From contig CAWFNX010000004.1 in the NCBI GenBank assembly GCA_963817335.1, positions 62,001 through 126,000 of the forward strand: a stretch of DNA of 64,000 nucleotides, written 5' to 3'. The notes beneath the pieces were generated by a model that had not been told where the DNA came from, did no database searches, and saw only the letters and a program-made list of their open reading frames with translations. Below, piece after piece: positions 26,531 through 35,386 of the stretch; position 1 is the stretch's first letter, and each line of letters starts with the position of its first letter. The position numbers and the translations under genes were made by a program. The stretch comes from AV40 sp963817335 (GTDB lineage: Bacteria > Verrucomicrobiota > Verrucomicrobiia > Chthoniobacterales > UBA10450).

Positions 26531-28687
26531 ATGGCGCATGAGGCTTTTATTTCGCATTCTTCCCTTGATAAGCCGGTAGCCGATGCCGTCTGCGCAGCGC
26601 TCGAACGGATCGGGATCCGGTGCTGGATCGCACCTCGCGATGTTCAACCCGGACGCTCCTTTGCCGGCGAGATCACGCGAGCGATCCAGCAGAGCAACGT
26701 GATGGTTCTAATTTTCTCAGAACATTCGAACCAGTCTGATCAGATTCTGCGCGAGGTCCAGTTGGCTGCCAATTCGCATCTGCACATCGTCCAATTTCGG
26801 ATTCAAGACGTTCTGCCTAACGAGGATTTGGAATATTATCTCAGCGCTCCGCATTGGCTGGATGCTCTAACCCCGCCACTTGAAAAGAATCTCCAGCGTT
26901 TGTGCACGTCGGTTAAGGCGTTGCTGCAAATGTCCGACGAGAATCCTCGGGAGGGTGCGGCTGTCGATTTGAAAAAAGGAAAAAGTCAATCGGCTCACCA
27001 TGCGGCAACGACCCTAACCCCGGAGCCAGTCGAACGAGATCGAGCGGAAGGTTTCGCTCGGGCAAGCTCCGCCGTTACGGCAATTGGCTCACGACTAATC
27101 GCGCTCTGGGAGCAAAACCGGCGGACAATCGTCTGGGGCGGAGCAGTTGTATTACTACTGTTTTTGATCTTCTCAGGGATACGTTTTAGGTCGCATAAAT
27201 CGATAAACTCGGCTGCACAAAAAGAGTATGAGGAGGCAATTAAGCTCGCAGCGGGACTTAATACGACCAAAATTGACACAGCTAAGGCAGCCGAACTCAT
27301 GCAGCGGGCAGCGGAAGGCAATCTTCCCGAAGCCGAGGCACACCTGGCCTACTGGTTAACTACTGGCAGTGGCGGGTTAGTTAAAGACAACGTCAAAGCG
27401 GAGCAATGGGCAAAGAGGGCCCTGGCTCACGGCCTAACGAACAAAGCAACAAACAGCCCCGTGGCGCGGACTGAGCTTGCGGTCCTTTACATGGTTGGTA
27501 TGGGCGTTTTGAAGGACGACGCCAATGCAGCTGAACTTCTTCAGAAGCCGACCGAACAGGGGTATCCGAGAGCGCAGACTGCTCTCGGGTTGCTTTATCA
27601 AAATGGGCAAGGGGTACCGAAGAATCCGGGGAAAGCGGCCGACCTTTTCCAGAAAGCTGCCAATCAAGGGTACGCCGACGCACAGAATCATCTTGCCAGC
27701 CTCTACTTTAATGGCGAGGGCGTAACCAAGAATTTGGGGAAGGCAGCCGGCTTTTACAAAAACGCTGCCGACCAAGGAAGTGCTTCCGCCCAAAATTCCC
27801 TTGGTTGGCTGTACCAAAACGGCCAAGGGGTCACAAAGGACATAGGAAAAGCAGCCGAACTCTATCAAAAGGCTGCTGACCAGGGGAACTCAAACGCTCA
27901 AATGAACCTCGGGTTACTTCGACAATACGGCCAAGGCGTTCCGAAAGATTTGGGCAAGGCGGCCGAACTTTATCAAAAGGCAGCCAACCAGGGGAACTCT
28001 GTTGCCCAAAACAATCTTGGATACCTGTACCAAGTCGGGAAAGGGGTGCCTAAAGATCTGGCCAAGGCGGTGGACCTTTATCAAAAAGCGGTCAACCAAG
28101 GTAACATTACCGCGTCGAATAACCTTGGTTTGATGTACCAGAACGGCCAGGGCGTTCCGAAGGATCCGGGCAGAGCAGCGGAGCTGTACCAAAAAGGGGC
28201 AAACGCCGGGTACGTAGAAGCTGAATACAATCTCGGATTTCTCTACTACAATGGCCAAGGCGTAGCGAGGGACTTAACTAAGGCGGCGGAGCTACTGCAA
28301 AAGGCTGCCGATGCAGGAAATGTCGGCGCGCAAATTCATCTCGCCTCAATGTACTTTAAGGGGGAAGGCGTGACCAAGGATTGGGGTAGGGCTGCGGCGC
28401 TTTGCATGAAGGCAGCTGATGCGGGAAGTGTCACAGCGCAGACATACCTCGGAGCACTGTATCAGAATGGTCAGGGTGTAACAAAGGATCTCGCGAAGGC
28501 GGTGGAACTTTACCAGAAGGGGGCCGATAAGGATTACCCTGATGCGGAGGTGAACCTTGCGTTACTCTACGAAAGGGGCGAGGGCGTAACCAAGGATGTC
28601 GGGAAGGCAACCGAACTTTATCGTAAGGCGGCTGCGCAGCATAACCAAGCTGCAATCGCAAACCTTAAAAGATTGTCCGGACACTGA
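26531..28687 (+). CDS. TIR domain - transmembrane - Sel1 repeat protein
   Basis: 718 residues. Residues 1-~135 form a TIR domain (TIR_2 type): EAFISHSSLDKPVADAV, CWIAPRDVQPG, VMVLIFSEHSNQSDQ and LREVQLA, where Glu75 aligns with the catalytic Glu of NAD-cleaving TIRs. A TM helix lies near 199-219 (TIVWGGAVVLLLFLIFSGI). From ~240 to the end run about twelve Sel1-like (TPR-related) repeats of ~36 residues with NGQGV-KD--KA-ELYQKAA. Topology suggests a cytoplasmic TIR and external repeats, or the reverse. Known TIRs of this kind hydrolyse or cyclise NAD; that is not shown here. First gene of a tight operon; the PLD start lies one base after its stop. Confidence 0.9.
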   Translation: MAHEAFISHSSLDKPVADAVCAALERIGIRCWIAPRDVQPGRSFAGEITRAIQQSNVMVLIFSEHSNQSDQILREVQLAANSHLHIVQFRIQDVLPNEDLEYYLSAPHWLDALTPPLEKNLQRLCTSVKALLQMSDENPREGAAVDLKKGKSQSAHHAATTLTPEPVERDRAEGFARASSAVTAIGSRLIALWEQNRRTIVWGGAVVLLLFLIFSGIRFRSHKSINSAAQKEYEEAIKLAAGLNTTKIDTAKAAELMQRAAEGNLPEAEAHLAYWLTTGSGGLVKDNVKAEQWAKRALAHGLTNKATNSPVARTELAVLYMVGMGVLKDDANAAELLQKPTEQGYPRAQTALGLLYQNGQGVPKNPGKAADLFQKAANQGYADAQNHLASLYFNGEGVTKNLGKAAGFYKNAADQGSASAQNSLGWLYQNGQGVTKDIGKAAELYQKAADQGNSNAQMNLGLLRQYGQGVPKDLGKAAELYQKAANQGNSVAQNNLGYLYQVGKGVPKDLAKAVDLYQKAVNQGNITASNNLGLMYQNGQGVPKDPGRAAELYQKGANAGYVEAEYNLGFLYYNGQGVARDLTKAAELLQKAADAGNVGAQIHLASMYFKGEGVTKDWGRAAALCMKAADAGSVTAQTYLGALYQNGQGVTKDLAKAVELYQKGADKDYPDAEVNLALLYERGEGVTKDVGKATELYRKAAAQHNQAAIANLKRLSGH

Positions 28688-28688
28688 A

Positions 28689-29990
28689 ATGAATAGTTCG
28701 ACAAACCGCGGTCATGCCTTGCGCTTCGTCTGCATATCGGTTTCTATCTTAGTCGTTCAGACGGTATGGGCAGACAAGGCTCTTATCCTCGAAAACCCGG
28801 ACGATGCCGTCCAGGCTCGGGTCGACCTGATTCGGCATGCCCAAAGATCGATCGACGCGCAATATTATGTTGTCGGTAACGATTACTTCACCCTGGCCGG
28901 ACTAGCGCTACTGCGCGATGCGGCCCGGAGAGGCTGCCAGGTGCGCGTAATTATCGACGGTCGCTCCAACATGCTGAGCAAGGACGTTCATGCCGAACTA
29001 CAACGCGAACGCGTTTTGGTGAAGCTCTACCACCCGGTCACCCTCCAAACTCTGCACTTGGTGCTTCATCGAATGCACGACAAAGGCCTCAACATTGATC
29101 GAAGATACATGATCCGAGGCGGGCGGAACGCGGAAGGTGATTACTTCGGTTACTGGAAGCACAACTTTGTCGACCGAGATGTTTACATTGAGGGTCATGC
29201 CGTTACTGACTCATGCGTTTATTTCGATCAGCTTTGGAACAGTAAAGAAGTAGCTTCTGTCGCCACGGTTCGGGACCCCAAAGGGGCGCATGCCGATCAA
29301 GGACGGAAGATTCTCGATGATGCGAAGGAAAAACTCCGAGCCGGTACGTTTCCTCGGATGAACAGCGGGATCGACTGGGGTGCGAGAGCAAGAGAGGTCC
29401 GACCAACAGAGTTCCTGCACGACCCGGTGGGAAAGAAAAATATCGAGTTTGGAATCGCTCAGGCCTTGCGCTTAAAGTTACTAAACGCTCGCCATTCGGT
29501 CCTGGTAGAGACGCCGTATCTAGTTCCAACCCAAAACCTCGTTACGGACCTACAGGCGTTGCGAAAGCGCGGTGTTTCGAAAATCGAAATGATAACTAAT
29601 TCCAGTGCCAGTAACGATGACTTACTCGTTTCCATCGGTTATGAAGCGGCCAAGAAGAAGCTTTTGCAATTGGGGGTGGATCTCTGGGAATACCGAGGGC
29701 CCAATACGATTCATGCCAAGTCCGCAGTTCTCGATGATCAATTGGCATTGATCGGATCATTTAATATGGACCCTCGCTCCCAACAGTTAAATACCGAGAC
29801 AGCTGTGGCTATTCCAGACGCTGAGACGGCGCGACAACTTCGCCGTGATATCAATGTGCACAGGACGAATTGCGACCATATCACTTTCGACCATCTCACG
29901 GGGACCGATCTTTCAAAGCCATCCTTTGCGGTACAAGTTAAGCGTTCGTTTCTGAAACTAATGTTACCACTGTTGCACGCCCAGCTGTGA
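28689..29990 (+). CDS. ClsC-like phospholipase D / cardiolipin synthase family protein
   Basis: 433 residues from ATG 28689, the first start after the TIR stop (28687). A signal-like helix (LRFVCISVSILVVQTVWA) is followed by two HKD motifs: HDKGLNID with GGRN (His about 130) and HAKSAVLD with GSFNMDPRS (His about 342). The GGRN after the first HKD is typical of ClsC/YmdC-type envelope PLDs. The enzyme would hydrolyse phospholipids or exchange their head groups at the membrane. Tight coupling with TIR, SLOG and patatin genes points to a membrane-damaging effector rather than routine cardiolipin synthesis; this is inference. The stop overlaps the next start as GTGA. Confidence 0.9.
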   Translation: MNSSTNRGHALRFVCISVSILVVQTVWADKALILENPDDAVQARVDLIRHAQRSIDAQYYVVGNDYFTLAGLALLRDAARRGCQVRVIIDGRSNMLSKDVHAELQRERVLVKLYHPVTLQTLHLVLHRMHDKGLNIDRRYMIRGGRNAEGDYFGYWKHNFVDRDVYIEGHAVTDSCVYFDQLWNSKEVASVATVRDPKGAHADQGRKILDDAKEKLRAGTFPRMNSGIDWGARAREVRPTEFLHDPVGKKNIEFGIAQALRLKLLNARHSVLVETPYLVPTQNLVTDLQALRKRGVSKIEMITNSSASNDDLLVSIGYEAAKKKLLQLGVDLWEYRGPNTIHAKSAVLDDQLALIGSFNMDPRSQQLNTETAVAIPDAETARQLRRDINVHRTNCDHITFDHLTGTDLSKPSFAVQVKRSFLKLMLPLLHAQL

Positions 29991-31501
29991 AATCTTCGTA
30001 TGCTCCTCACAACTCGTCGTTGGCGCCGATTTGGATCGTAGGATTTACAGGACATCGTCACGTTCAGGCTCCGGACAAGATTAAACAGTTAATCGGTACG
30101 GCGCTGGCTTCATTGCGCGCCGAAATTCCCGGCCGGATCGTTGGCTATTCTTCAGTCGCAATAGGAGCCGACACCTTATTCGCTGAAGAATGGCTCTCCT
30201 CCGGTTTGCCCTGGATCGCGTTGCTCCCACGAGCAGAGAAGGACTTCGAAAACGACTTCACCGAGTCAGATTGGGCGCGAACCCATGCGCTTATTCAAAA
30301 GGCGTCCCGGGTTGAGAGCCTCTCCGGAATCAAAGAGGCCGAGCGTGATCTTGCCTATCTCGAATGCGGACTTCGGGTTGTGGACGAAGCCGACCTAATG
30401 ATTGCGGTTTGGGATGGAAAACCCTCCCGAGGGGTGGGGGGCACGGCCGATATTGTAGCTAACGCGCGAAGTCTCAGTAAGCCCCTGATTCTAATCGAGC
30501 CCGAATCCTTGACGGTGAAACGCGAGCATTTTTCGCCGGAACTTTTTGCTGATCCGGAAATGCGTTATCTCAATCAGATAGCCGATCACGGCGCGCCTTC
30601 TCTGAACGACAAAACCGATCCAGAGGAGCGGGTTCGACTTTTTTTCAACAAGGTGGATGCAAAGGCCGCGAGCATTGCTCCACCTTTTCGCCTGTGGGTA
30701 GCGGCGTCCGTAATCATGAATGCCACGGCCGCGATCCTAGTAGCTGCGACTGTCGCGTTTCAGGTCAACTCCTTCATTTTAAATACTCTTATCTTTGTGC
30801 TCACCGCTGCCGCAACAGTTGCCGTTTTCTTGATTAAGAGAAAGCGAGCGCACCAGAAGTGGATTCGGTGTCGAGCGGCGTCCGAGGTCTGCCGGTCAGC
30901 ACTGGCGACGTGGAGGTTGGCCGAGGTAGCCGAACCGACCTGGTTTAATCATCTGATCGAATTTGTTCGTCTCGTAAAAACGATCCGACTAATGAAATTA
31001 ACTGATCCGACGCGGCAAGTGACGGACATTGAAAAGTGGCGACAACAATACCTAACGACCAGAGTTGATGGGCAACTTCACTATTTTCGGCGTCGGCGAA
31101 AGCAGTTTGGTCTCGCGCTGTCGATTCTAAGCGGCAGCTTTTGGGCTTTTTCATTTCTCGGAATTGCGCGCGCTCTGTTTACAGGTTCTGCTTTTGGAAT
31201 CGGGCCCTTGATTCCCGTCGGGCCATCCAATCATTTTTGGTGGCACTTTGTACAGGCGTTTTTGCCAATCGCCATGCCATTGGCAGCCGGTTGCACCCTG
31301 TCGCTAATTTCGATTTTCGACATCAACCGTCAGTTAGCGCGCTCGAGAGCAATGGAAGGGTTGCTGACCAAGTTTCGTGAGCAGATCCTAAAATCTGAAA
31401 GCCTGCCGGGTTTGCGTCGGGCAGTTGAGAATGTTGAGAACGCGCTGGCGAGTGAAGTTTTTGAATGGTTCACCCTGTTTCGTTATCCGAGATTTAACTG
31501 A
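29987..31501 (+). CDS. SLOG-domain protein with C-terminal transmembrane effector region
   Basis: 504 residues from GTG 29987, overlapping the PLD stop (GTGA). The N-terminal ~190 residues look like a SLOG (DprA/LOG-type Rossmann) nucleotide-sensing domain: IWIVGFTGHRHVQAP, YSSVAIGADTLFAEEWL, ALLPRAEKDFENDF, DEADLMIAVWDGKPSRGVGG. Two close TM helices near residues 235-285 (FRLWVAASVIMNATAAILVA and NTLIFVLTAAATVAVFLI), a helical linker and two more near 370-440 follow, then a helical end. SLOG domains bind NAD-derived signals in Thoeris ThsA, and SLATT/S-4TM modules are predicted pore-forming effectors. A SLOG sensor gating a membrane effector beside a TIR enzyme is the natural reading. Confidence 0.8.
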   Translation: MKSSYAPHNSSLAPIWIVGFTGHRHVQAPDKIKQLIGTALASLRAEIPGRIVGYSSVAIGADTLFAEEWLSSGLPWIALLPRAEKDFENDFTESDWARTHALIQKASRVESLSGIKEAERDLAYLECGLRVVDEADLMIAVWDGKPSRGVGGTADIVANARSLSKPLILIEPESLTVKREHFSPELFADPEMRYLNQIADHGAPSLNDKTDPEERVRLFFNKVDAKAASIAPPFRLWVAASVIMNATAAILVAATVAFQVNSFILNTLIFVLTAAATVAVFLIKRKRAHQKWIRCRAASEVCRSALATWRLAEVAEPTWFNHLIEFVRLVKTIRLMKLTDPTRQVTDIEKWRQQYLTTRVDGQLHYFRRRRKQFGLALSILSGSFWAFSFLGIARALFTGSAFGIGPLIPVGPSNHFWWHFVQAFLPIAMPLAAGCTLSLISIFDINRQLARSRAMEGLLTKFREQILKSESLPGLRRAVENVENALASEVFEWFTLFRYPRFN

Positions 31502-31506
31502 AGGAG
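31501..31506 (+). promoter_or_regulatory. Strong Shine-Dalgarno of the patatin gene
   Basis: AAGGAG begins with the last base of the SLOG gene's TGA stop and lies 4 bases before ATG 31511. It fixes the start of the patatin gene and shows that the operon is compact. Confidence 0.75.
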
Positions 31507-31510
31507 TATC

Positions 31511-32593
31511 ATGAAACGACTCCTGGCGCTCGATGGCGGTGGGATCAGAGGCATCTTTGCGCTCGAAATCCTGGCGCAGATAGAATCGCAGTTAAGAGAG
31601 AAAACCGGTAATCCTCGATTACTGCTCGCCGATCATTTCCACTACATGGCCGGAACGAGCACCGGCGCAATCATCGCCACCTGTTTGTCGTGGGGAATGA
31701 CAGTCGCAGAAGTGCAGGATCTCTATATCAAAAAAGCGCTACAGATGTTTCACGCTGCGCCGATTTATCGGCGATTTTGGAATAAGTTCGAAGCCGAAGG
31801 GATAACGCAAACCTTTAAAGTATTGTTTTCCGAAGATGGCGAGGGCAATACTCCGGCCCTTCTTGGGACAAAGAAACTTCGGACATTGTTGACCTTAGTC
31901 ATGCGGAATCATTCCACCGGTTCTCCCTGGCCTGTTTCCAACAACCCAGCCGCCAAGTTTAACGATCCGAACTCGCCGGAGTGCAATTTAAAGCTACCGG
32001 TATGGCAGCTGGTTCGAGCTAGCACCGCGGCACCAGTTTATTTTCCCCCGGAAACAATTGAAATCGGCGCCAGAAAGCATGTCTTCGTTGATGGCGGGAT
32101 AACCCCCTACAACAATCCTGCTCTGCTTCTCTTCTACATGGCGACTCTTCCGTCGTACAAAATCGAGTGGGAAACAGGGGTTGATAAGATGATGCTGGTT
32201 TCGATTGGGACCGGGCGCATTTCGAGCGGCATCGGCTCGCTTCGCGGCGACCAGATGAACATACTCTACCATGCGCAGACAATCCCGATCGCACTGATGG
32301 ACTCTATCAGTCTGCAACAGGACATGATTTGCCGAACGATTGGATTGTGCAAAGAGGGCGAGCGAATCGATTCGGAAATTGGCACCTTACGCGACGTTCC
32401 TTCCGGCGAGATCGGACAAAGAAAATTCACCTACTTTCGATACGATCATGCCTATCAGTCGGACGAAATTGAAGCTGCCCGTAAATACGGCAAAGCCGGA
32501 CTCACTCTAGACAATGTCGCGTTGATTCCTTTGCTTCGGGAAATAGGGCGTAAATACGCAGAAGCTCACGTGCGAGGGGAAGATTTGATTTAG
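31511..32593 (+). CDS. Patatin-like phospholipase
   Basis: 360 residues with every patatin landmark: oxyanion loop LDGGGIRGIF (residues 7-16), nucleophile elbow GTSTG with Ser50, and the catalytic Asp in VDGGITPYNNPA (Asp194). Patatins release fatty acids from phospholipids. In CBASS the related CapV is the membrane-degrading effector switched on by a cyclic nucleotide. The even spacing and strong SD after the SLOG gene place it in the same operon. There is no signal peptide, so it would attack the inner membrane from the cytoplasm. The activator here would more likely be a TIR product, since no cyclase (CD-NTase) gene is in the window. Confidence 0.93.
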   Translation: MKRLLALDGGGIRGIFALEILAQIESQLREKTGNPRLLLADHFHYMAGTSTGAIIATCLSWGMTVAEVQDLYIKKALQMFHAAPIYRRFWNKFEAEGITQTFKVLFSEDGEGNTPALLGTKKLRTLLTLVMRNHSTGSPWPVSNNPAAKFNDPNSPECNLKLPVWQLVRASTAAPVYFPPETIEIGARKHVFVDGGITPYNNPALLLFYMATLPSYKIEWETGVDKMMLVSIGTGRISSGIGSLRGDQMNILYHAQTIPIALMDSISLQQDMICRTIGLCKEGERIDSEIGTLRDVPSGEIGQRKFTYFRYDHAYQSDEIEAARKYGKAGLTLDNVALIPLLREIGRKYAEAHVRGEDLI

Positions 32594-32614
32594 TTGGGCG
32601 GTTTCGTCTGATTG

Positions 32615-33139
32615 TTAGCGCGTAGATGCAGTAGAATGGTCGCTCGTTACTTCGGTGCCTTGGAATGGAATCGCGGTCGAGCGCACATCTAAAAGTGGGC
32701 CAAGTTCGAACACGTTTGTATAACCATAGGCCCGCAAGGACGTGTAAGTGGAAAGATTAAGTGAAGCGGCCGGCGCCTTGGATGGGAAAGCCGTCTCGCT
32801 CCCTTGAAAGTTGTTATTGCAGTAAATCAGAACCTTGGTCGTCGTTGACGGGATGACTCGAGCCAACGCGTTAGCGGTGAAATCGGTAAAAGGCAAATTA
32901 ACCGCCCCTTTGACGTGCCGAAGCGCATACTTGGAAGCACTTCGTGCGTCCAGAATCACCGTGTTCTTGTCACCCATCGCGTCCAAAAATTTCTTCTCGG
33001 TCAAGCGATGCGATTCTCGTTCACGCGCTACATTAAAAACAACCTGCTGGAACGCGGAATAGTCGATCGCGGGATTTGCGATCTCGTCGGCGCGAGCAAC
33101 GGAAGCAATCATGACGATTAATACCACGAGCGTTTTCAT
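32615..33139 (-). CDS. Secreted rhodanese-domain protein
   Basis: 174 residues. Signal peptide (KTLVVLIVMIASVARADE). The rhodanese domain has the substrate pocket start DKNTVILDARSASKYALRHV, KGAVNLPFTDF and the active-site loop with Cys in KVLIYCNNNFQGSETAF, ending YGYTNVFELGP. It would be a periplasmic single-domain sulfurtransferase or sulfur carrier. It converges with the patatin gene (21-base gap), so it is not part of that operon. The Ser/Thr-rich end is not conserved in the family. Confidence 0.85.
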   Translation of the reverse strand: MKTLVVLIVMIASVARADEIANPAIDYSAFQQVVFNVARERESHRLTEKKFLDAMGDKNTVILDARSASKYALRHVKGAVNLPFTDFTANALARVIPSTTTKVLIYCNNNFQGSETAFPSKAPAASLNLSTYTSLRAYGYTNVFELGPLLDVRSTAIPFQGTEVTSDHSTASTR

Positions 33140-33233
33140 AAAGGATCTTTACGAATCATCACTCTGACAACTTTTCGCGGTCTCTCGTTGAATGTTCTTA
33201 GTCAACGGTTTCCACCGAAGCGTTTGTCTATCC

Positions 33234-34877
33234 TCACTCGCTCGAACGTAGTATTCGTCGTACTTCGGCAATTCCAGCAGGATGGACTTGGGCTGCGTGG
33301 CCCGAAGGAATTACGACCTCCGAGGCTGCGCCATCGAGGTGCGAGCTCCAGTAAGCGACCATTCCATCGCTACTGTTTGGCGCGTCGCCTCGTCCACGAT
33401 CCCCTTCGATTGTGTGGAATGGTATTTGAGGTGAAACTGGGAGCTTACCCAGCGCAATCACAATGGGGTCATCGGGCGCAAGCGTCTCAATACAGTTTGG
33501 AATTCGACTAAGATGCTGGGCAGCGGGATCTGCATTTACTTCGGCGCGGATATCGGAGAAGACGCGTGGCTGCTTCATCATACGCGCAGCCAAGCGGGTC
33601 CACCAATGAGACGCGGCAGTGGCTCCGCGATGAGGTGTAGTGATGAAAATCGCCCGCTGGACATCGGGCCGATGATTGAAAATCAACGATCCTTTTAGGA
33701 CTTGTGCTGCGCTGCCAGTGAGTTGCATTTCAGCCGGAGACTTGCCGAAAAGATTCCGCCAGATTTTGTCTCCGGCATCAGTCACCAAAAGCCGTACGAC
33801 CAGACCGCCCAAACTATGACCGACCAGCACGACCCGCTTACTATTAGGGAAAACCTTCTTAATGCTGTCGAGCTCTTCCCGGAGTTGGAGGGCTGAATAC
33901 GGAAACGGATAGCCGGTCGGGTACCAAAAGACCCAAAATTGGTAACGCCGGCGGATTTCAGCGTCCGCCAGCAGATTGTTAATCAGTGGCGTCCAAAAGA
34001 GCGGTCCGCTTGCCAATCCATGGACAAAAATTACTGGAGTTCGTTTAGCATCAAAAGGCTGCAAGCGCACCAGTCGCGCCCGCGTTTGGTATTTGTCCGG
34101 CAGCAACAGCGCGGAAACGCCAATTCGATTTGGCCGCTCGCGCATCATTCCTAACGCGAGAGGCGCGCTGAAGTCGGCGGCGAGGGGGTAGGAATCGCCA
34201 TTAATCGAAACTCGTTCGATTGAAAGCCGATCGAAGAACCCAAGTCGGGCGCGCTGGCCTTGAAACGTGATTATCGCCGTCTCTGCGGCATAGATATGCT
34301 CTGGATCGAACCGAGCGTGCCGTTGCGAAGGCGAGCTGCGCGCGACGCCCACCAGTGGTGCGCCAATTCCTTGCACGATCGAGCGGTTGGGAAAAAGTCT
34401 ACTGCCGACATTGATGGTGTCGGCTGGTATGAGCAGCTGGTTGGAAGGCTCCAGGTCGTGTCCTGTCGATGACGGGCTGCTTAGAATGAAGGAAGTGTCG
34501 CCACCGGAAACATTTACCGGAGAATTCCAAGGCTCGATGCCACTGCGTTGCAGATCTTCAATACTTCGAGCGACTGCAAAATTGTAGACCTCACGGGCCT
34601 GCGATTGGTTGTGATTTTGAGATAACTCCGTTAAAGCGAGGCGGGCAGCTGTCAAGTCATCGCCCAACGCTCTCATGGGCTGTTGCTTGCCGACCTGGCG
34701 TGCTTCGGACAACCGCCGTTCTGCGATCAACAGAGCGTCAGACGAGCTGCTAAAATAGGGTGCCGCTGGTGACCGGGTCTGGACTGAAGCCAGGTGGGTG
34801 CATCCACCACCGATCGCGCAAAAGAAATAAGCCGCAGAAAGAAGTATGCGGTCACATTGGTTTTTGCTAACAATCAA
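33234..34877 (-). CDS. Alpha/beta hydrolase (lipase/esterase-like), probable lipoprotein
   Basis: 547 residues. The C-terminal ~270 residues are an alpha/beta hydrolase: oxyanion strand TPVIFVHGLASGPLFWTPLI, nucleophile elbow VVLVGHSLGGLVVR (Ser355) and a late His in PSGHAAQVHP. The N-terminal ~260 residues carry a hydrophobic leader with Cys26 (a non-standard lipobox, GGGC) and a domain of unknown role. The leader needs TTG 34877 as start. It is the third predicted lipid-acting enzyme next to the TIR genes, after PLD and patatin. It is divergent from the small lipoprotein gene at 34896 with only 18 bases between. Confidence 0.8.
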   Translation of the reverse strand: MIVSKNQCDRILLSAAYFFCAIGGGCTHLASVQTRSPAAPYFSSSSDALLIAERRLSEARQVGKQQPMRALGDDLTAARLALTELSQNHNQSQAREVYNFAVARSIEDLQRSGIEPWNSPVNVSGGDTSFILSSPSSTGHDLEPSNQLLIPADTINVGSRLFPNRSIVQGIGAPLVGVARSSPSQRHARFDPEHIYAAETAIITFQGQRARLGFFDRLSIERVSINGDSYPLAADFSAPLALGMMRERPNRIGVSALLLPDKYQTRARLVRLQPFDAKRTPVIFVHGLASGPLFWTPLINNLLADAEIRRRYQFWVFWYPTGYPFPYSALQLREELDSIKKVFPNSKRVVLVGHSLGGLVVRLLVTDAGDKIWRNLFGKSPAEMQLTGSAAQVLKGSLIFNHRPDVQRAIFITTPHRGATAASHWWTRLAARMMKQPRVFSDIRAEVNADPAAQHLSRIPNCIETLAPDDPIVIALGKLPVSPQIPFHTIEGDRGRGDAPNSSDGMVAYWSSHLDGAASEVVIPSGHAAQVHPAGIAEVRRILRSSE

Positions 34878-34895
34878 GAGATTCCTCGCGCAAAA

Positions 34896-35318
34896 ATGAA
34901 AACGGTTATTGCTGCCCTTCTTGTCTGCACAATGTCAAGTCTTGTTATCGGCTGCCACACGTTCAGTAAGACCACAGGCATCCAGACTAACAACGCAAGG
35001 ATATATGTCCTGCGCCGACTGTCCGTTACCGGTTCAGGTCAAATCACTGTCTTGGACAACGGAAAACAGGTCGGAACCGTAGATCGGGGAGCAGCTTTGA
35101 ACTGGAGCCGCTCTCCCGGCACCGCCGTCGTTACCGTTTCTCACGGCGGTAGCCAGGCTGTGCAGACGTTGACGGTTGAGGCGAATCAAACTTACTACCT
35201 TGAGGTTCTGGCAACCCATGCCACGGCCGGCCGGCCAAAAGTGGTCCAGCTTCAGATACTTTCCAGCACAGAAGGAAAGCATTTGCTTAATATTCTTAAA
35301 CACGAGTTTGGAGGTTGA
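34896..35318 (+). CDS. Small lipoprotein
   Basis: 140 residues from ATG 34896. The lipoprotein signal is clear: MKTVIAALLVCTMSSLVIGC with lipobox VIGC. The mature part is a beta-rich PEGA-like small domain (RIYVLRRLSVTGSGQITVLD, GKQVGTVDRGAAL, GTAVVTVSHGG, EANQTYYLEVLA), a fold often seen in surface-anchored carbohydrate- or protein-binding modules. It sits in the 18-base-spaced divergent pair with the hydrolase gene and converges on the second TIR gene. Confidence 0.75.
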   Translation: MKTVIAALLVCTMSSLVIGCHTFSKTTGIQTNNARIYVLRRLSVTGSGQITVLDNGKQVGTVDRGAALNWSRSPGTAVVTVSHGGSQAVQTLTVEANQTYYLEVLATHATAGRPKVVQLQILSSTEGKHLLNILKHEFGG

Positions 35319-35386
35319 TTGTTTGTAGAGCGTTGGGCAGTTGCTTCTTTGGTTGGTTGGACTGCTGAGTTATCGAAGACTTGCCA

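Noticed and set aside
26266..26541. An open frame of 91 codons before the TIR-Sel1 gene.
   Set aside because: Its composition is not protein-like and it overlaps the TIR start out of frame.
27460..28660. Regular ~108-base periodic DNA and long antisense open frames, looking like a repeat array.
   Set aside because: The period is the Sel1 protein repeat (36 codons); the antisense frames mirror it. Units differ too much and are too long for a CRISPR.
26531..32593. Calling the operon Thoeris or CBASS outright.
   Set aside because: There is no SIR2-bearing ThsA and no CD-NTase cyclase gene in the window. Only the logic is similar.
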